DNA of 64,000 nucleotides, from contig NZ_BMLT01000009.1 in the NCBI RefSeq assembly GCF_014645375.1, positions 62,001 to 126,000 on the forward strand, in the 5' to 3' direction. The notes beneath the pieces are model-generated. The model did no database searches. It had not been told where the DNA came from and was given only the letters and a program-made list of their open reading frames with translations. How positions within the stretch are numbered: the first letter of the stretch is position 1; each line of letters starts with the position of its first letter. The DNA comes from Marinobacterium nitratireducens (GTDB lineage: Bacteria; Pseudomonadota; Gammaproteobacteria; Pseudomonadales; Balneatricaceae). The position numbers and the translations under genes were made by a program. Shown here piece by piece: positions 19,383 through 28,855 of this stretch.

Positions 19383-22013
19383 ATGAATACCGAATACCGC
19401 AAATCCCTGCCGGGTACCGACCTGGATTATTTCGACACCCGCGCCGCCGTCGATGCGATCCAGCCCGGCGCGTATGACAAGCTTCCCTACACCTCCCGCG
19501 TGCTGGCCGAGAACCTGGTGCGCCGCTGCGAGCCGCAGGACCTGAGCGCTGCGCTCGGGCAGATCATCGGGCGCAAGCGCGATCTCGACTTTCCCTGGTA
19601 CCCGGCGCGGGTGGTCTGTCACGATATCCTCGGCCAGACCGCGCTGGTGGATCTGGCGGGCCTGCGCGACGCCATCGCCGAGAAGGGCGGTGATCCGGCC
19701 CAGGTCAACCCGGTGGTGCCGACCCAGCTGATCGTCGACCACTCGCTGGCGGTGGAAGCGCCGGGCTTCGACCCGGATGCCTTCGAGAAGAACCGCGCCA
19801 TCGAGGATCGTCGCAACGAAGACCGTTTCCACTTTATCGAGTGGACCAAGACCGCATTCAAGAACGTCGATGTGATCCCGGCCGGCAACGGCATCATGCA
19901 CCAGATCAACCTGGAGAAGATGTCGCCGGTGATTCAGGCCCGCCCTGATGAGAATGGAAAGCGTATTGCCTTCCCGGATACCTGCGTCGGCACCGACTCC
20001 CACACCCCGCACGTCGATGCGCTGGGCGTGATCGCCATCGGCGTCGGCGGTCTCGAAGCCGAGACCGTGATGCTGGGACACCCGTCGATGATGCGCCTGC
20101 CGGATATCGTCGGCGTCCGGCTCACCGGCAAGCGTCAGCCGGGCATCACCGCCACCGATATCGTGCTGGCGCTGACCGAGTTTCTGCGTCAGGAGCGTGT
20201 GGTGGGCGCCTATGTCGAGTTCTTCGGCGAGGGCGCAGACAGCCTGACGATCGGCGACCGCGCCACCATCTCCAACATGTGCCCGGAGTACGGCGCCACC
20301 GCCTCGATGTTCTACATCGACGATCAGACCATCGACTACCTCAAGCTGACCGGGCGCGAGCCGGAGCAGGTCGCGCTGGTCGAGCAGTACGCCAGGGAAA
20401 CCGGCCTCTGGGCCAGTGCGCTGGAAAGCGCGGAATACGAGCGTGTGCTGGAGTTCGACCTGTCGACGGTGGTACGCAACATGGCGGGTCCGTCCAACCC
20501 GCACCGTCGCCTGCCGACCTCGGCGCTGCACGAGCGTGGCATCGCCGACGAGTCCAAGCTGGCGGCCGCCCGCGCCGAGGAGTCCGAAGGTCTGCTGCCG
20601 GACGGTGCCGTGATCATCGCCGCCATCACCAGCTGCACCAACACCTCCAACCCGCGCAACGTGGTCGCGGCAGGTCTGCTGGCCAAGAAGGCCAACGAGC
20701 TGGGCCTGGTGCGCAAGCCCTGGGTCAAGAGCTCCTTCGCACCGGGTTCCAAGGTCGCCAGGCTCTATCTGGAGGAGGCCGGTCTGCTGCCGGAGCTGGA
20801 GAAGCTGGGCTTCGGTATCGTCGCCTACGCCTGCACCACCTGCAACGGCATGTCCGGGGCGCTGGATCCGAAGATCCAGCAGGAGATCATCGACCGCGAC
20901 CTCTATGCCACCGCGGTGCTGTCCGGCAACCGCAACTTCGACGGCCGCATCCATCCCTACGCCAAGCAGGCGTTCCTGGCGTCGCCGCCGCTGGTCGTGG
21001 CCTACGCCATCGCCGGTACCGTGCGTTTCGACATCGAGCAGGACGTGCTGGGAACCGACAGGAACGGCAACCCGGTCACCCTGAAGGATCTGTGGCCGTC
21101 GGACGAGGAGATCGATGCCATCGTCGCGTCCTCGGTGAAGCCGGAACAGTTCAAGCAGGTCTATATCCCGATGTTCGATCTGGGCGAGGTCGAGGAGGCC
21201 GAAAGCCCGCTGTACGACTGGCGTCCGATGTCGACCTACATCCGTCGTCCGCCATACTGGGAAGGCGCGCTCGCCGGTGAGCGTACGTTGAAGGACATGC
21301 GTCCGCTGGCGGTGCTGGGTGACAACATCACCACCGACCATCTGTCGCCGTCCAATGCCATTCTGGGCAGCTCCGCGGCGGGCGAGTACCTGGCCAAGAT
21401 GGGCCTGCCGGAGGAGGACTTCAACTCCTACGCGACCCACCGCGGCGACCACCTGACCGCGCAGCGTGCAACCTTCGCCAACCCCAAGCTGCTCAACGAA
21501 ATGTGCCGCGACGGCAACGGCGAGGTCATTCAGGGCTCGCTGGCCCGGGTCGAGCCGGAAGGTCAGCAGATGCGCATGTGGGAAGCCATCGAAACCTACA
21601 TGAATCGCAAGCAGAACCTCATTATCGTTGCCGGCGCCGATTACGGTCAGGGCTCCTCCCGTGACTGGGCGGCGAAGGGCGTGCGCCTGGCCGGTGTCGA
21701 GGTGATCGTCGCCGAAGGCTTCGAGCGTATCCACCGCACCAACCTGGTGGGCATGGGCGTGCTGCCGGTCGAGTTCAAGCCGGGTACCACCCGGCTGACG
21801 CTGGAGCTGGACGGTACCGAGACCTATACCGTCAAGGGCGATATCGCCCCGCGCTGCGACCTGACGCTGGAAATCACCCGCCGTAACGGCGAGGTGGTCG
21901 AAGTGCCGGTGACCTGCCGTCTCGACACCGCGGCCGATGTGAGCGTCTACAAGGCCGGTGGCGTGCTGCAGCGCTTTGCCAAGGACTTCCTCGAGGCGGA
22001 TACCGCAGCCTGA
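19383..22013 (+). CDS. acnD: Fe/S-dependent 2-methylcitrate dehydratase AcnD
   Basis: An aconitase-superfamily enzyme of 876 residues that, together with PrpF, replaces or supplements PrpD. It dehydrates 2-methylcitrate to an aconitate isomer that PrpF then rearranges. The [4Fe-4S] cysteines are in ITSCTNTSNPRN and YACTTCNGMSG, and QGSSRDWAAKG is the swivelling-domain substrate motif. I set the start at the ATG at 19383 (MNTEYRKSLPGT), which matches the family N-terminus; an in-frame ATG at 19368 would add five residues. The long reverse-strand ORF over this gene is a codon-bias shadow. Confidence 0.96.
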   Translation: MNTEYRKSLPGTDLDYFDTRAAVDAIQPGAYDKLPYTSRVLAENLVRRCEPQDLSAALGQIIGRKRDLDFPWYPARVVCHDILGQTALVDLAGLRDAIAEKGGDPAQVNPVVPTQLIVDHSLAVEAPGFDPDAFEKNRAIEDRRNEDRFHFIEWTKTAFKNVDVIPAGNGIMHQINLEKMSPVIQARPDENGKRIAFPDTCVGTDSHTPHVDALGVIAIGVGGLEAETVMLGHPSMMRLPDIVGVRLTGKRQPGITATDIVLALTEFLRQERVVGAYVEFFGEGADSLTIGDRATISNMCPEYGATASMFYIDDQTIDYLKLTGREPEQVALVEQYARETGLWASALESAEYERVLEFDLSTVVRNMAGPSNPHRRLPTSALHERGIADESKLAAARAEESEGLLPDGAVIIAAITSCTNTSNPRNVVAAGLLAKKANELGLVRKPWVKSSFAPGSKVARLYLEEAGLLPELEKLGFGIVAYACTTCNGMSGALDPKIQQEIIDRDLYATAVLSGNRNFDGRIHPYAKQAFLASPPLVVAYAIAGTVRFDIEQDVLGTDRNGNPVTLKDLWPSDEEIDAIVASSVKPEQFKQVYIPMFDLGEVEEAESPLYDWRPMSTYIRRPPYWEGALAGERTLKDMRPLAVLGDNITTDHLSPSNAILGSSAAGEYLAKMGLPEEDFNSYATHRGDHLTAQRATFANPKLLNEMCRDGNGEVIQGSLARVEPEGQQMRMWEAIETYMNRKQNLIIVAGADYGQGSSRDWAAKGVRLAGVEVIVAEGFERIHRTNLVGMGVLPVEFKPGTTRLTLELDGTETYTVKGDIAPRCDLTLEITRRNGEVVEVPVTCRLDTAADVSVYKAGGVLQRFAKDFLEADTAA

Positions 22014-22047
22014 GGTCGCGGCAGAACCATTTTTCGGCACGTTTCGT

Positions 22048-22070
22048 CGTTATTTGCTCCTGCAATAACG
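22048..22070. other. Hairpin sharing its loop with the interspersed element
   Basis: CGTTATT, loop TGCTCCTGC, AATAACG. The loop and first stem pairs equal those in the centre of the repeats at 4538 and 38895 (reverse strand: GATATT, TGCTCCTGC, AATATC), but the outer stem bases differ in a compensated way. It lies just after acnD. Confidence 0.65.
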
Positions 22071-22102
22071 AGCTTCTCGCCATCCATGGCGGTTGCTGCG
22101 CT

Positions 22103-22195
22103 CAAGGTGCCCTACGGGCTTTAATACCGTGTAGGGTGCCCTGAGTGAAACGAAGCGCACCGGTGGAGTGGTGCGCTCAGCTTGCCGGCATCCGA
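22103..22195. repeat. REP-like double palindrome between acnD and prpF
   Basis: GGTGCCCTAC pairs with GTAGGGTGCC, then GAAGCGCACC with GGTGCGCTC, giving two adjacent stem-loops. A short GC-rich hairpin (GCGGGCGC / GCGCCCGC, 22208-22228, followed by TTGTTT) comes next, terminator-like and just before the prpF ribosome site. The GAAGCGCACC phrase is typical of a dispersed family, and 28801-28845 looks related. Confidence 0.55.
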
Positions 22196-22247
22196 TATCA
22201 TCTTGAAGCGGGCGCTCCGGCGCCCGCTTGTTTCGGGAGTTAATCAA

Positions 22248-23426
22248 ATGTCCCAGGTACCCCAAATCAAGGTGCCCGCCACCTATATCCGTGGCGGCAC
22301 CAGCAAAGGTGTGTTCTTTCGTCTGCAGGACCTGCCCGAGGCCTGCCAGGTGCCCGGCGAGGCACGTGACAGGCTGCTGATGCGGGTAATCGGAAGCCCC
22401 GATCCCTACGGTCAGCAGATCGACGGCATGGGCGGAGCAACGTCGTCCACCTCCAAGACCGTGATCCTGGCGAAAAGCGAGCAGCCGGATCATGATGTCG
22501 ACTACCTGTTCGGCCAGGTCGCCATCAACAGGGCCTTCGTCGACTGGTCCGGCAACTGTGGCAACCTGACCGCCGCGGTCGGGGCTTTCGCCATCTCGTC
22601 GGGTCTGATCGATCCGCAGCAGGTACCCGAGAACGGAATCTGCACCGTGCGCATCTGGCAGAAGAACATCGGCAAGACCATCATCGCTCATGTCCCGATC
22701 AGCAACGGCGAGGTGCAGGAAACCGGCGACTTCGAACTGGACGGCGTGACCTTTCCGGCGGCCGAAGTGGTGATCGAGTTCATGGATCCGGCCGACGGCG
22801 AAGGCTCCATGTTCCCCACCGGCAATCTGGTGGACGATCTCGAAGTGCCGGGCATCGGCACCTTCAAGGCCACCATGATCAACGCCGGCATCCCGACCAT
22901 CTTCGTCAACGCGGCCGATATCGGTTACAGCGGCACCGAGCTGCAGAAGGACATCAACTCCGATGCCGACGCCCTGGCGCGCTTCGAGACCATGCGCGCC
23001 TATGGTGCCGTCAAGATGGGCCTGATCGCCGATATCGCCGAAGCCGCCGCCCGTCAGCACACGCCGAAGATCGCCTTCGTTGCGCCGGCGACCGCCTATA
23101 CCGCATCGAGCGGCAAGGAGGTCGCTGCCGGCGATATCGATGTCTGCGTGCGGGCGCTGTCCATGGGCAAGCTGCACCACGCCATGATGGGTACCGCCTC
23201 GGTGGCCATCGCCACCGCGGCCGCCGTGCCGGGCACCCTGGTCAACCTGGCGGCCGGCGGCGGTCAGCGCGATGCCGTGACCTTTGGCCACCCGTCCGGC
23301 ACGTTGCGCGTCGGCGCCGCCGCCGAAGTCGTCGATGGCCGGTGGACCGCGACCAAGGCGGTGATGAGCCGCAGCGCCCGCGTGCTGATGGAAGGCTGGG
23401 TGCGCGTACCCGGGGACGCTTTTTAA
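22248..23426 (+). CDS. prpF: Methylaconitate isomerase PrpF
   Basis: A 392-residue PrpF-family protein with the diaminopimelate-epimerase-like fold. It isomerises the AcnD product so that an aconitase can rehydrate it to 2-methylisocitrate. Family blocks include IRGGTSKGVFF near the N-terminus, DGMGGATSSTSKT and DWSGNCGNLTAAVG, where the active-site Cys lies. The start is the ATG at 22248 with CGGGAGT upstream; the extra residues from 22182 come from the REP-like sequence. AcnD and PrpF function together, so their adjacency is expected. Confidence 0.96.
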   Translation: MSQVPQIKVPATYIRGGTSKGVFFRLQDLPEACQVPGEARDRLLMRVIGSPDPYGQQIDGMGGATSSTSKTVILAKSEQPDHDVDYLFGQVAINRAFVDWSGNCGNLTAAVGAFAISSGLIDPQQVPENGICTVRIWQKNIGKTIIAHVPISNGEVQETGDFELDGVTFPAAEVVIEFMDPADGEGSMFPTGNLVDDLEVPGIGTFKATMINAGIPTIFVNAADIGYSGTELQKDINSDADALARFETMRAYGAVKMGLIADIAEAAARQHTPKIAFVAPATAYTASSGKEVAAGDIDVCVRALSMGKLHHAMMGTASVAIATAAAVPGTLVNLAAGGGQRDAVTFGHPSGTLRVGAAAEVVDGRWTATKAVMSRSARVLMEGWVRVPGDAF

Positions 23427-23486
23427 CGGCTATCCTGCAGTGGCACTTTGTTGAATCCCACGTGATCGGTGCGGTGCGCTCCGCTT

Positions 23487-23527
23487 ACCGGCACCCTACG
23501 GGACGATCGGCCGCCTAGGGTGCCGGT
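23487..23527. repeat. Perfect 12-bp inverted repeat between prpF and prpD
   Basis: ACCGGCACCCTA (23487-23498) and TAGGGTGCCGGT (23516-23527) pair perfectly, ending 40 bases before the prpD ATG. It resembles the REP-like palindrome after acnD. Confidence 0.65.
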
Positions 23528-23567
23528 GACCTTGCGAACCGCACCTCTCCTGCAGGGAGGTGCCGCT

Positions 23568-25052
23568 ATGGCTTCGACCGCCGATTCCAATATCCGCCCG
23601 GACTACGACCAGGTGATCCAGGATATCGCCGACTATGTGCTGGATTACCGTATCGAGAGCGAGGAGGCATTTCGTACCGCGCGTCACTGTCTGATGGACA
23701 GTCTGGGCTGCGCGCTGCTGGCGCTGCGCTTTCCCGAGTGCTGCAAACATCTGGGGCCACTGGTCGAAGGCACGGTGGTGCCGCACGGCGCCCGGGTCCC
23801 GGGGACCCGCTTCTGCCTTGATCCGGTCAAGGCCGCCTGGGATATCGGCTGCCTGATTCGCTGGCTCGACTACAACGATACCTGGCTCGCCGCCGAGTGG
23901 GGCCATCCCTCCGACAATCTAGGCGCTATCCTCGCCGTCGCCGACCATCTGTCCCGGCGTAACCTCGCCCTGGGCAAACCCGCCCTCTGCATGCGCGTTG
24001 TGCTCGACGCCATGATCCGGGCGCACGAAATTCAGGGCGTGCTGGCGTTGGAGAACTCGTTCAACCGTGTCGGTCTCGACCATGTGCTGCTGGTACGCGT
24101 CGCTTCCACCGCCGCAGTCACACGGCTGATGGGGGGCAATCGCGAGACCCTGATGGCGGCCTTGTCCCATGCCTGGGTCGACGGCTCGGCGCTTAGAACC
24201 TACCGCCAGGCGCCGAATACCGGGTCGCGCAAGTCCTGGGCGGCGGGAGACGCCACGTCCCGCGCGGTGCGACTGGCCGATATTGCGATGCGTGGCGAAA
24301 TGGGGATCCCGGGCGCCCTCACCGCGAAGCAATGGGGTTTCTACGAGGTGGCCTTCAGCAAGACCAACGGGGATCAGCAGGTCAAGCCGCAGGCCGAGCG
24401 CCATTTCCGTCTGTTGCAGCCTTTCGGCAGCTATGTGATGGAAAACGTGCTGTTCAAGATCGCCTTTCCCGCTGAATTCCATGCCCAGACCGCGGCGGAA
24501 GCGGCATTGCAGCTGCACCCCGAGGTGAAGAACCGCCTCGACGCGATCGACAGGATTCGTATCCGCACCCAGGAGTCCGCGATCCGTATCATTTCCAAAA
24601 CCGGACCGCTGGCCAATCCCGCCGATCGTGACCACTGCCTGCAGTACATGACCGCGGTACCGCTGGCATTCGGCGCTCTGGATGCCGAACACTATGAGGA
24701 TGGGTTCCATGCCGACCATCCGGTCATCGACCTGCTGCGCGACAAGATGGACGTCGTCGAAGAGCCAGGCTTCAGCAGTGACTACCTGGATCCGGGGAAA
24801 CGCTCGATTGCCAATGCCATCCAGGTGTTTTTCAACGACGGCAGCTGTACCAGGGAAGTCAGGGTCGAGTATCCGCTCGGGCACCGCCGTCGTCGCAACG
24901 AGGGGATCCCGCTACTGGAGCAGAAGTTCCGGCGCAATCTTGCGACCCGTTTTCCGGCCGCGCGCGTCGCGGCGATCTTCGAGCTGTGCAGTGACCAGGC
25001 CCGTCTCGAGCGGACACCGGTGCAGGCGTTTATGGATCTGTGGGTGATTTGA
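23568..25052 (+). CDS. prpD: 2-Methylcitrate dehydratase PrpD
   Basis: A 494-residue MmgE/PrpD-family enzyme that dehydrates 2-methylcitrate to 2-methyl-cis-aconitate without an iron-sulfur cluster. Family features include [31 protein letters not shown] and the [19 protein letters not shown] block. The start at 23568 follows GGAGGTG; an upstream extension would be read from the palindrome. Having prpD together with acnD-prpF gives two routes for the same step. It is the last gene of the operon and is followed by heptanucleotide arrays. Confidence 0.95.
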   Translation: MASTADSNIRPDYDQVIQDIADYVLDYRIESEEAFRTARHCLMDSLGCALLALRFPECCKHLGPLVEGTVVPHGARVPGTRFCLDPVKAAWDIGCLIRWLDYNDTWLAAEWGHPSDNLGAILAVADHLSRRNLALGKPALCMRVVLDAMIRAHEIQGVLALENSFNRVGLDHVLLVRVASTAAVTRLMGGNRETLMAALSHAWVDGSALRTYRQAPNTGSRKSWAAGDATSRAVRLADIAMRGEMGIPGALTAKQWGFYEVAFSKTNGDQQVKPQAERHFRLLQPFGSYVMENVLFKIAFPAEFHAQTAAEAALQLHPEVKNRLDAIDRIRIRTQESAIRIISKTGPLANPADRDHCLQYMTAVPLAFGALDAEHYEDGFHADHPVIDLLRDKMDVVEEPGFSSDYLDPGKRSIANAIQVFFNDGSCTREVRVEYPLGHRRRRNEGIPLLEQKFRRNLATRFPAARVAAIFELCSDQARLERTPVQAFMDLWVI

Positions 25053-25057
25053 AGGCG

Positions 25058-25147
25058 ACGAGTGGCGAGTGACGAGTGGTGAGTGACGAGTGACGAGTGA
25101 CGAGTGACGAGTGACGAGTGACAAGTGACAAGTGACGGGAGGCAAGT
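25058..25147. repeat. Tandem 7-bp array, unit GAGTGAC
   Basis: About a dozen slightly degenerate copies of GAGTGAC (variants GAGTGGC and AAGTGAC) follow the prpD stop codon directly. There is no spacer structure, so it is not a CRISPR. Confidence 0.9.
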
Positions 25148-25157
25148 GACAATGAAC

Positions 25158-25228
25158 CCCGTAACCCGTAACCCGTAACCCGTAACCCGTAACCCGTAAC
25201 CCGTAACCCGTAACCCGTAACCCGTAAG
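25158..25228. repeat. Tandem 7-bp array, unit CCCGTAA
   Basis: About ten exact head-to-tail copies of CCCGTAA, 10 bases after the GAGTGAC array. A third short heptamer run (GCCTCAC, three copies) follows at about 25267-25289, just before the ppsR stop codon. Confidence 0.92.
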
Positions 25229-25305
25229 TTTATGTAAGTAAACTACAAAACAGGCGCCGGGATCGGTGCCTCACGCCTCACGCCTCACGCTAAACGCATA
25301 CCCCA

Positions 25306-26121
25306 TCACTGGCGCCGGTTGAGCTTGCGCTCGGATATGATGCGCGTGGCGATCTCTTCCACCGAGAAGGTGGTGGTATTGATGAACGGCAGACTCTCGT
25401 CGCGGAACAGCCGTTCGATGGTGCGCACTTCGAAGCTGCACTGATCCAGCGACGCGTAGCGGCTGTTGGGCCGGCGTTCGTGACGGATGGCGGCGAGCTG
25501 GAAGGGATCGATCGTCAGCCCGTACAGCTTGCTGCGGTGCGCGAGCAGGCACTCCGGCAGCCCGGGGTTGGCCATGTCTTCCTCGGTCAGCGGGTAGTTG
25601 GCGGCGCGGATTCCGTACTGCAGCGCCATGTAGAGGCAGCTTGGCGTCTTGCCGGAGCGCGATACCCCCACCAGAATGATCTCGGCCTTGTCGTACTGCT
25701 GGATACGGGCGCCGTCGTCGTTGTCCAGTGCGAAGTTGACCGCGTCGATCCGGCTCTTGTAGCGGTTCATCTCGACGATGGCGTGGGACTTGCCGACCGA
25801 GTAGGACGAGCGCACCCCCAGCTCTTTCTCCAGCGGATTGAGAAAGGTGGAGAAGACGTCGATCATCATGCCCTTGCACTTGGCGATGTACTCGCGAATT
25901 TCGAGATTGACGATGGTGTCGAGAATGATGGGCCGCTCCTGATCCTTCTCGATCGCGTCATTGATTTGCTCGACGACGGCATGGGCCTTTTCCAGCGAGT
26001 CGATATAGGGCAGCGTGATCCTCTCGAACTGAATCCCGTCGAACTGTGCCAGCAGGCTGTTGCCCAGGGTCTCGGCGGTGATGCCGGTTCCGTCGGATAT
26101 AAAGAATGCTGTTCGCTTCAT
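25306..26121 (-). CDS. ppsR: PEP synthase regulatory protein (bifunctional kinase/pyrophosphorylase)
   Basis: A 271-residue DUF299 protein. Members inactivate PEP synthase by ADP-dependent threonine phosphorylation and reactivate it by Pi-dependent dephosphorylation. The P-loop [15 protein letters not shown] lies near residues 150-165, and the N-terminal [15 protein letters not shown] is diagnostic. The start at 26121 gives this family N-terminus; upstream in-frame residues are leader. It is divergent from its target ppsA, as in Pseudomonas, and a HexR-type site lies between them. Confidence 0.95.
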   Translation of the reverse strand: MKRTAFFISDGTGITAETLGNSLLAQFDGIQFERITLPYIDSLEKAHAVVEQINDAIEKDQERPIILDTIVNLEIREYIAKCKGMMIDVFSTFLNPLEKELGVRSSYSVGKSHAIVEMNRYKSRIDAVNFALDNDDGARIQQYDKAEIILVGVSRSGKTPSCLYMALQYGIRAANYPLTEEDMANPGLPECLLAHRSKLYGLTIDPFQLAAIRHERRPNSRYASLDQCSFEVRTIERLFRDESLPFINTTTFSVEEIATRIISERKLNRRQ

Positions 26122-26196
26122 GCCGCAAAGGGCTCCTGGCAGGGGAACGGAAGGGCGCTGGAGGCCCCGTGTTGCGGGCATCATAGCAGAATTTCT

Positions 26197-26211
26197 TGTA
26201 GTGAAATTACA
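26197..26211. promoter_or_regulatory. HexR-type operator between ppsR and ppsA
   Basis: TGTAGTGAAATTACA matches the gammaproteobacterial HexR consensus TGTARTNNNAYTACA at every fixed position. HexR senses KDPG and is reported to control central carbon genes including ppsA in many gammaproteobacteria. hexR itself is not in the window. Confidence 0.75.
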
Positions 26212-26336
26212 TGCCGGCGGCAGGCGATTTTATGGTACAACTTCAGTATTATCGGCGCTGAACTTCGGCGGGGGCTCTCCCTGAGGCTGACGGACAGCCG
26301 GATTTTCAGCGAAAGGCATATCAAGGAGTACGGGTT

Positions 26337-28712
26337 TTGCAGCACTACGTTTTACGCCTCGATCAGGTGGGCATGGGCGATGTCGACAAGGTGGGCGGCA
26401 AGAATGCTTCGCTGGGTGAAATGATCAGCCAGCTCAGCGATGCCGGCGTGCAGGTTCCGACCGGGTTCGCGACCACGGCCGAGGCCTACCGGGATTTCCT
26501 CGCCCACGAGGGGCTTGCCGGCCGTATCCAGGCCGAGCTCGAAGCGCTGGATCCGGAGGATGTCATCGCGCTCGCCGAAAGCGGCCGCAAGATTCGCCAG
26601 TGGATCATGGAAGCCCCGCTGCAGCCGGAACTGGAAGCGGCCATTGACGCGTCCTTTGCCGAAATGGCCGAGGGCAATGATCTGCTGCCGGTGGCGGTGC
26701 GTTCGTCCGCCACTGCGGAGGATCTTCCGGACGCTTCCTTCGCCGGTCAGCAGGAAACATTCCTGAACATCCGCGGCCTCGACAATATCAAGCACGCGAT
26801 TCGCGAAGTCTTCGCCTCGCTGTACAACGATCGCGCCATCTCCTACCGCGTGCATCAGGGCTTCGAGCATCACGAGGTGGCACTGTCCGCCGGCATCCAG
26901 CGCATGGTGCGCAGCGAAACCGGCGCTGCAGGCGTCATGTTTTCCCTCGATACCGAATCCGGCTTCCAGCACGCGGTGTTCATCACCTCGGCCTACGGTC
27001 TTGGCGAAACTGTGGTGCAGGGCGCCGTGAACCCGGACGAGTTCTACGTCTTCAAGCCGACCCTGAATCAGGGCGTGCCGGCGATCCTGCGCCGCACCCT
27101 GGGCTCCAAGGCGATCAAGATGGTCTATACCGAGCACGGCGAAGCCGGTCGCGCGGTGGAAACGGTCAACGTCCCGGCCGAGGACCGTGCCCGTTTCTCC
27201 ATCAACGATGCCGAGGTCGAGGAACTGGCCCGTCTGGCGGTGATCATCGAGAACCACTACGGCCGTCCGATGGATGTGGAATGGGCGAAGGACGGTGACG
27301 ACGGCAAGCTGTACGTCGTGCAGGCACGTCCGGAAACGGTCAAGAGCCGCGACGAGGCCAACGTGGTCGAACGTTACCTGCTCAAGGAAAAAGGCACGGT
27401 GCTGGTGGAAGGCCGCTCGATCGGCCACCGTATCGGCGCAGGTCCCGTGCGCCTGGTCAGTGGCATCGACGCCATGCACGAGGTGAAGCAGGGCGACGTC
27501 CTGGTCACCGACATGACCGACCCGGACTGGGAGCCGGTCATGAAGCGGGCTTCGGCGATTATCACCAACCGCGGCGGCCGCACCTGTCACGCGGCGATTA
27601 TCGCCCGTGAGTTGGGTATTCCGGCGATCGTCGGTTGCGGCGACGCCACCGAGCGGCTGGAGGCCGGCCAGCAGGTCACCGTATCCTGCGCCGAAGGCGA
27701 TACCGGCCGCGTCTACGAAGGCGCTCTGGCGTTCGAGCACCAGACCAACCGTATCGAGTCCATGCCGCCGCTGCCGTTCGACATCATGATGAACGTCGGC
27801 AACCCGGATCGCGCCTTCGGCTTCCAGTCGCTGCCGAACGCCGGTGTCGGCCTGGCTCGCCTGGAATTCATCATCAACCGCATGATCGGCGTGCACCCCA
27901 AGGCGCTGCTGAACCTGGACGAGCAGTCGGCCGACCTGCAGCAGACCATCCGCCGTCGCATCGCCGGTTACGCGGGCCCGGTCGAGTTCTATGTCGACAA
28001 GCTGGTGGAGGGCATTTCGACGCTGGCCGCGGCGTTCTATCCGAAAAAGGTCATCGTGCGCATGTCGGACTTCAAGTCCAACGAGTACGGTCACCTGATC
28101 GGCGGCAGCGAGTTCGAGCCGAGCGAGGAAAACCCGATGCTGGGCTTCCGCGGCGCCGCGCGTTACATTTCCGAGGATTTTCGCGACTGCTTCGAACTCG
28201 AGTGCCGGGCGCTCAAGTACGTACGCGACAAGATGCGCCTGACCAACGTCGAGATCATGGTGCCCTTCGTGCGTACCGTCGGCGAAGCGCGCCAGGTGTC
28301 CGAACTGCTGGCCGAGAACGGTCTGCGTCGTGGCGAGAACGGTCTGCGACTGATCATGATGTGCGAGATCCCGTCCAACGCACTGCTGGCCGACGAGTTC
28401 CTCGAATACTTCGACGGTTTCTCGATCGGTTCCAACGACCTGACCCAGCTGACCCTGGGCCTGGACCGCGACTCCGGCATCATCGCGCACCTGTTCGACG
28501 AGCGAAACGAGGCGGTCAAGAAGCTGCTGTCGATGGCCATCGAGGCCTGCCGCGCCAAGGGCAAGTACGTTGGTATCTGCGGCCAGGGCCCGTCCGACCA
28601 CCCGGAGCTGGCGCGCTGGCTGATGGAGCAGGGCATCAACAGCGTCTCGCTGAACCCCGACTCGGTGCTCGATACCTGGTTCTTCCTTGCCAACGACCGC
28701 AAGGACAGCTGA
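26337..28712 (+). CDS. ppsA: Phosphoenolpyruvate synthase
   Basis: A 791-residue enzyme that makes PEP, AMP and Pi from pyruvate and ATP, the entry into gluconeogenesis from C3 acids. The N-terminal ATP-grasp part opens [15 protein letters not shown], the phosphohistidine is in [21 protein letters not shown], and the C-terminal PEP/pyruvate barrel has [19 protein letters not shown] and CGQGPSDHP with the catalytic Cys. Translation starts at TTG 26337, with AAGGAG upstream; no ATG fits the family N-terminus. Growth on propionate yields pyruvate, so its place beside the prp operon makes metabolic sense. Confidence 0.97.
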   Translation: MQHYVLRLDQVGMGDVDKVGGKNASLGEMISQLSDAGVQVPTGFATTAEAYRDFLAHEGLAGRIQAELEALDPEDVIALAESGRKIRQWIMEAPLQPELEAAIDASFAEMAEGNDLLPVAVRSSATAEDLPDASFAGQQETFLNIRGLDNIKHAIREVFASLYNDRAISYRVHQGFEHHEVALSAGIQRMVRSETGAAGVMFSLDTESGFQHAVFITSAYGLGETVVQGAVNPDEFYVFKPTLNQGVPAILRRTLGSKAIKMVYTEHGEAGRAVETVNVPAEDRARFSINDAEVEELARLAVIIENHYGRPMDVEWAKDGDDGKLYVVQARPETVKSRDEANVVERYLLKEKGTVLVEGRSIGHRIGAGPVRLVSGIDAMHEVKQGDVLVTDMTDPDWEPVMKRASAIITNRGGRTCHAAIIARELGIPAIVGCGDATERLEAGQQVTVSCAEGDTGRVYEGALAFEHQTNRIESMPPLPFDIMMNVGNPDRAFGFQSLPNAGVGLARLEFIINRMIGVHPKALLNLDEQSADLQQTIRRRIAGYAGPVEFYVDKLVEGISTLAAAFYPKKVIVRMSDFKSNEYGHLIGGSEFEPSEENPMLGFRGAARYISEDFRDCFELECRALKYVRDKMRLTNVEIMVPFVRTVGEARQVSELLAENGLRRGENGLRLIMMCEIPSNALLADEFLEYFDGFSIGSNDLTQLTLGLDRDSGIIAHLFDERNEAVKKLLSMAIEACRAKGKYVGICGQGPSDHPELARWLMEQGINSVSLNPDSVLDTWFFLANDRKDS

Positions 28713-28746
28713 TTCCCCCCCTGTTGAAATGATTCAGCAAATTATC

Positions 28747-28771
28747 GGCGGCTCCAGGGCCGCCTTTTTTT
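28747..28771 (+). terminator. Rho-independent terminator of ppsA
   Basis: GGCGGC, loop TCCAGG, GCCGCC, then seven T residues, about 35 bases after the stop codon. Confidence 0.9.
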
Positions 28772-28855
28772 GGCTTTATCGCGCAGTGTCGGGGCGTTCA
28801 TGCAGGGTGCGGCTGAGTGCAACGAAGCGCAGCGATGCGAGTTCCACTCGCCGCA

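Noticed and set aside
17988-22040. 1350-codon open frame on the minus strand across prpC and acnD
   Set aside because: It lies opposite two complete, well-conserved enzymes and has His/Arg/Gly-rich composition typical of the reverse of GC-biased codons.
25058-25228. Possible CRISPR array
   Set aside because: Units are 7 bp head to tail with no spacers, and no cas gene is present.
26352-28601. Long minus-strand frame opposite ppsA
   Set aside because: Exact shadow of an intact PEP synthase gene, with no ribosome site and no family.
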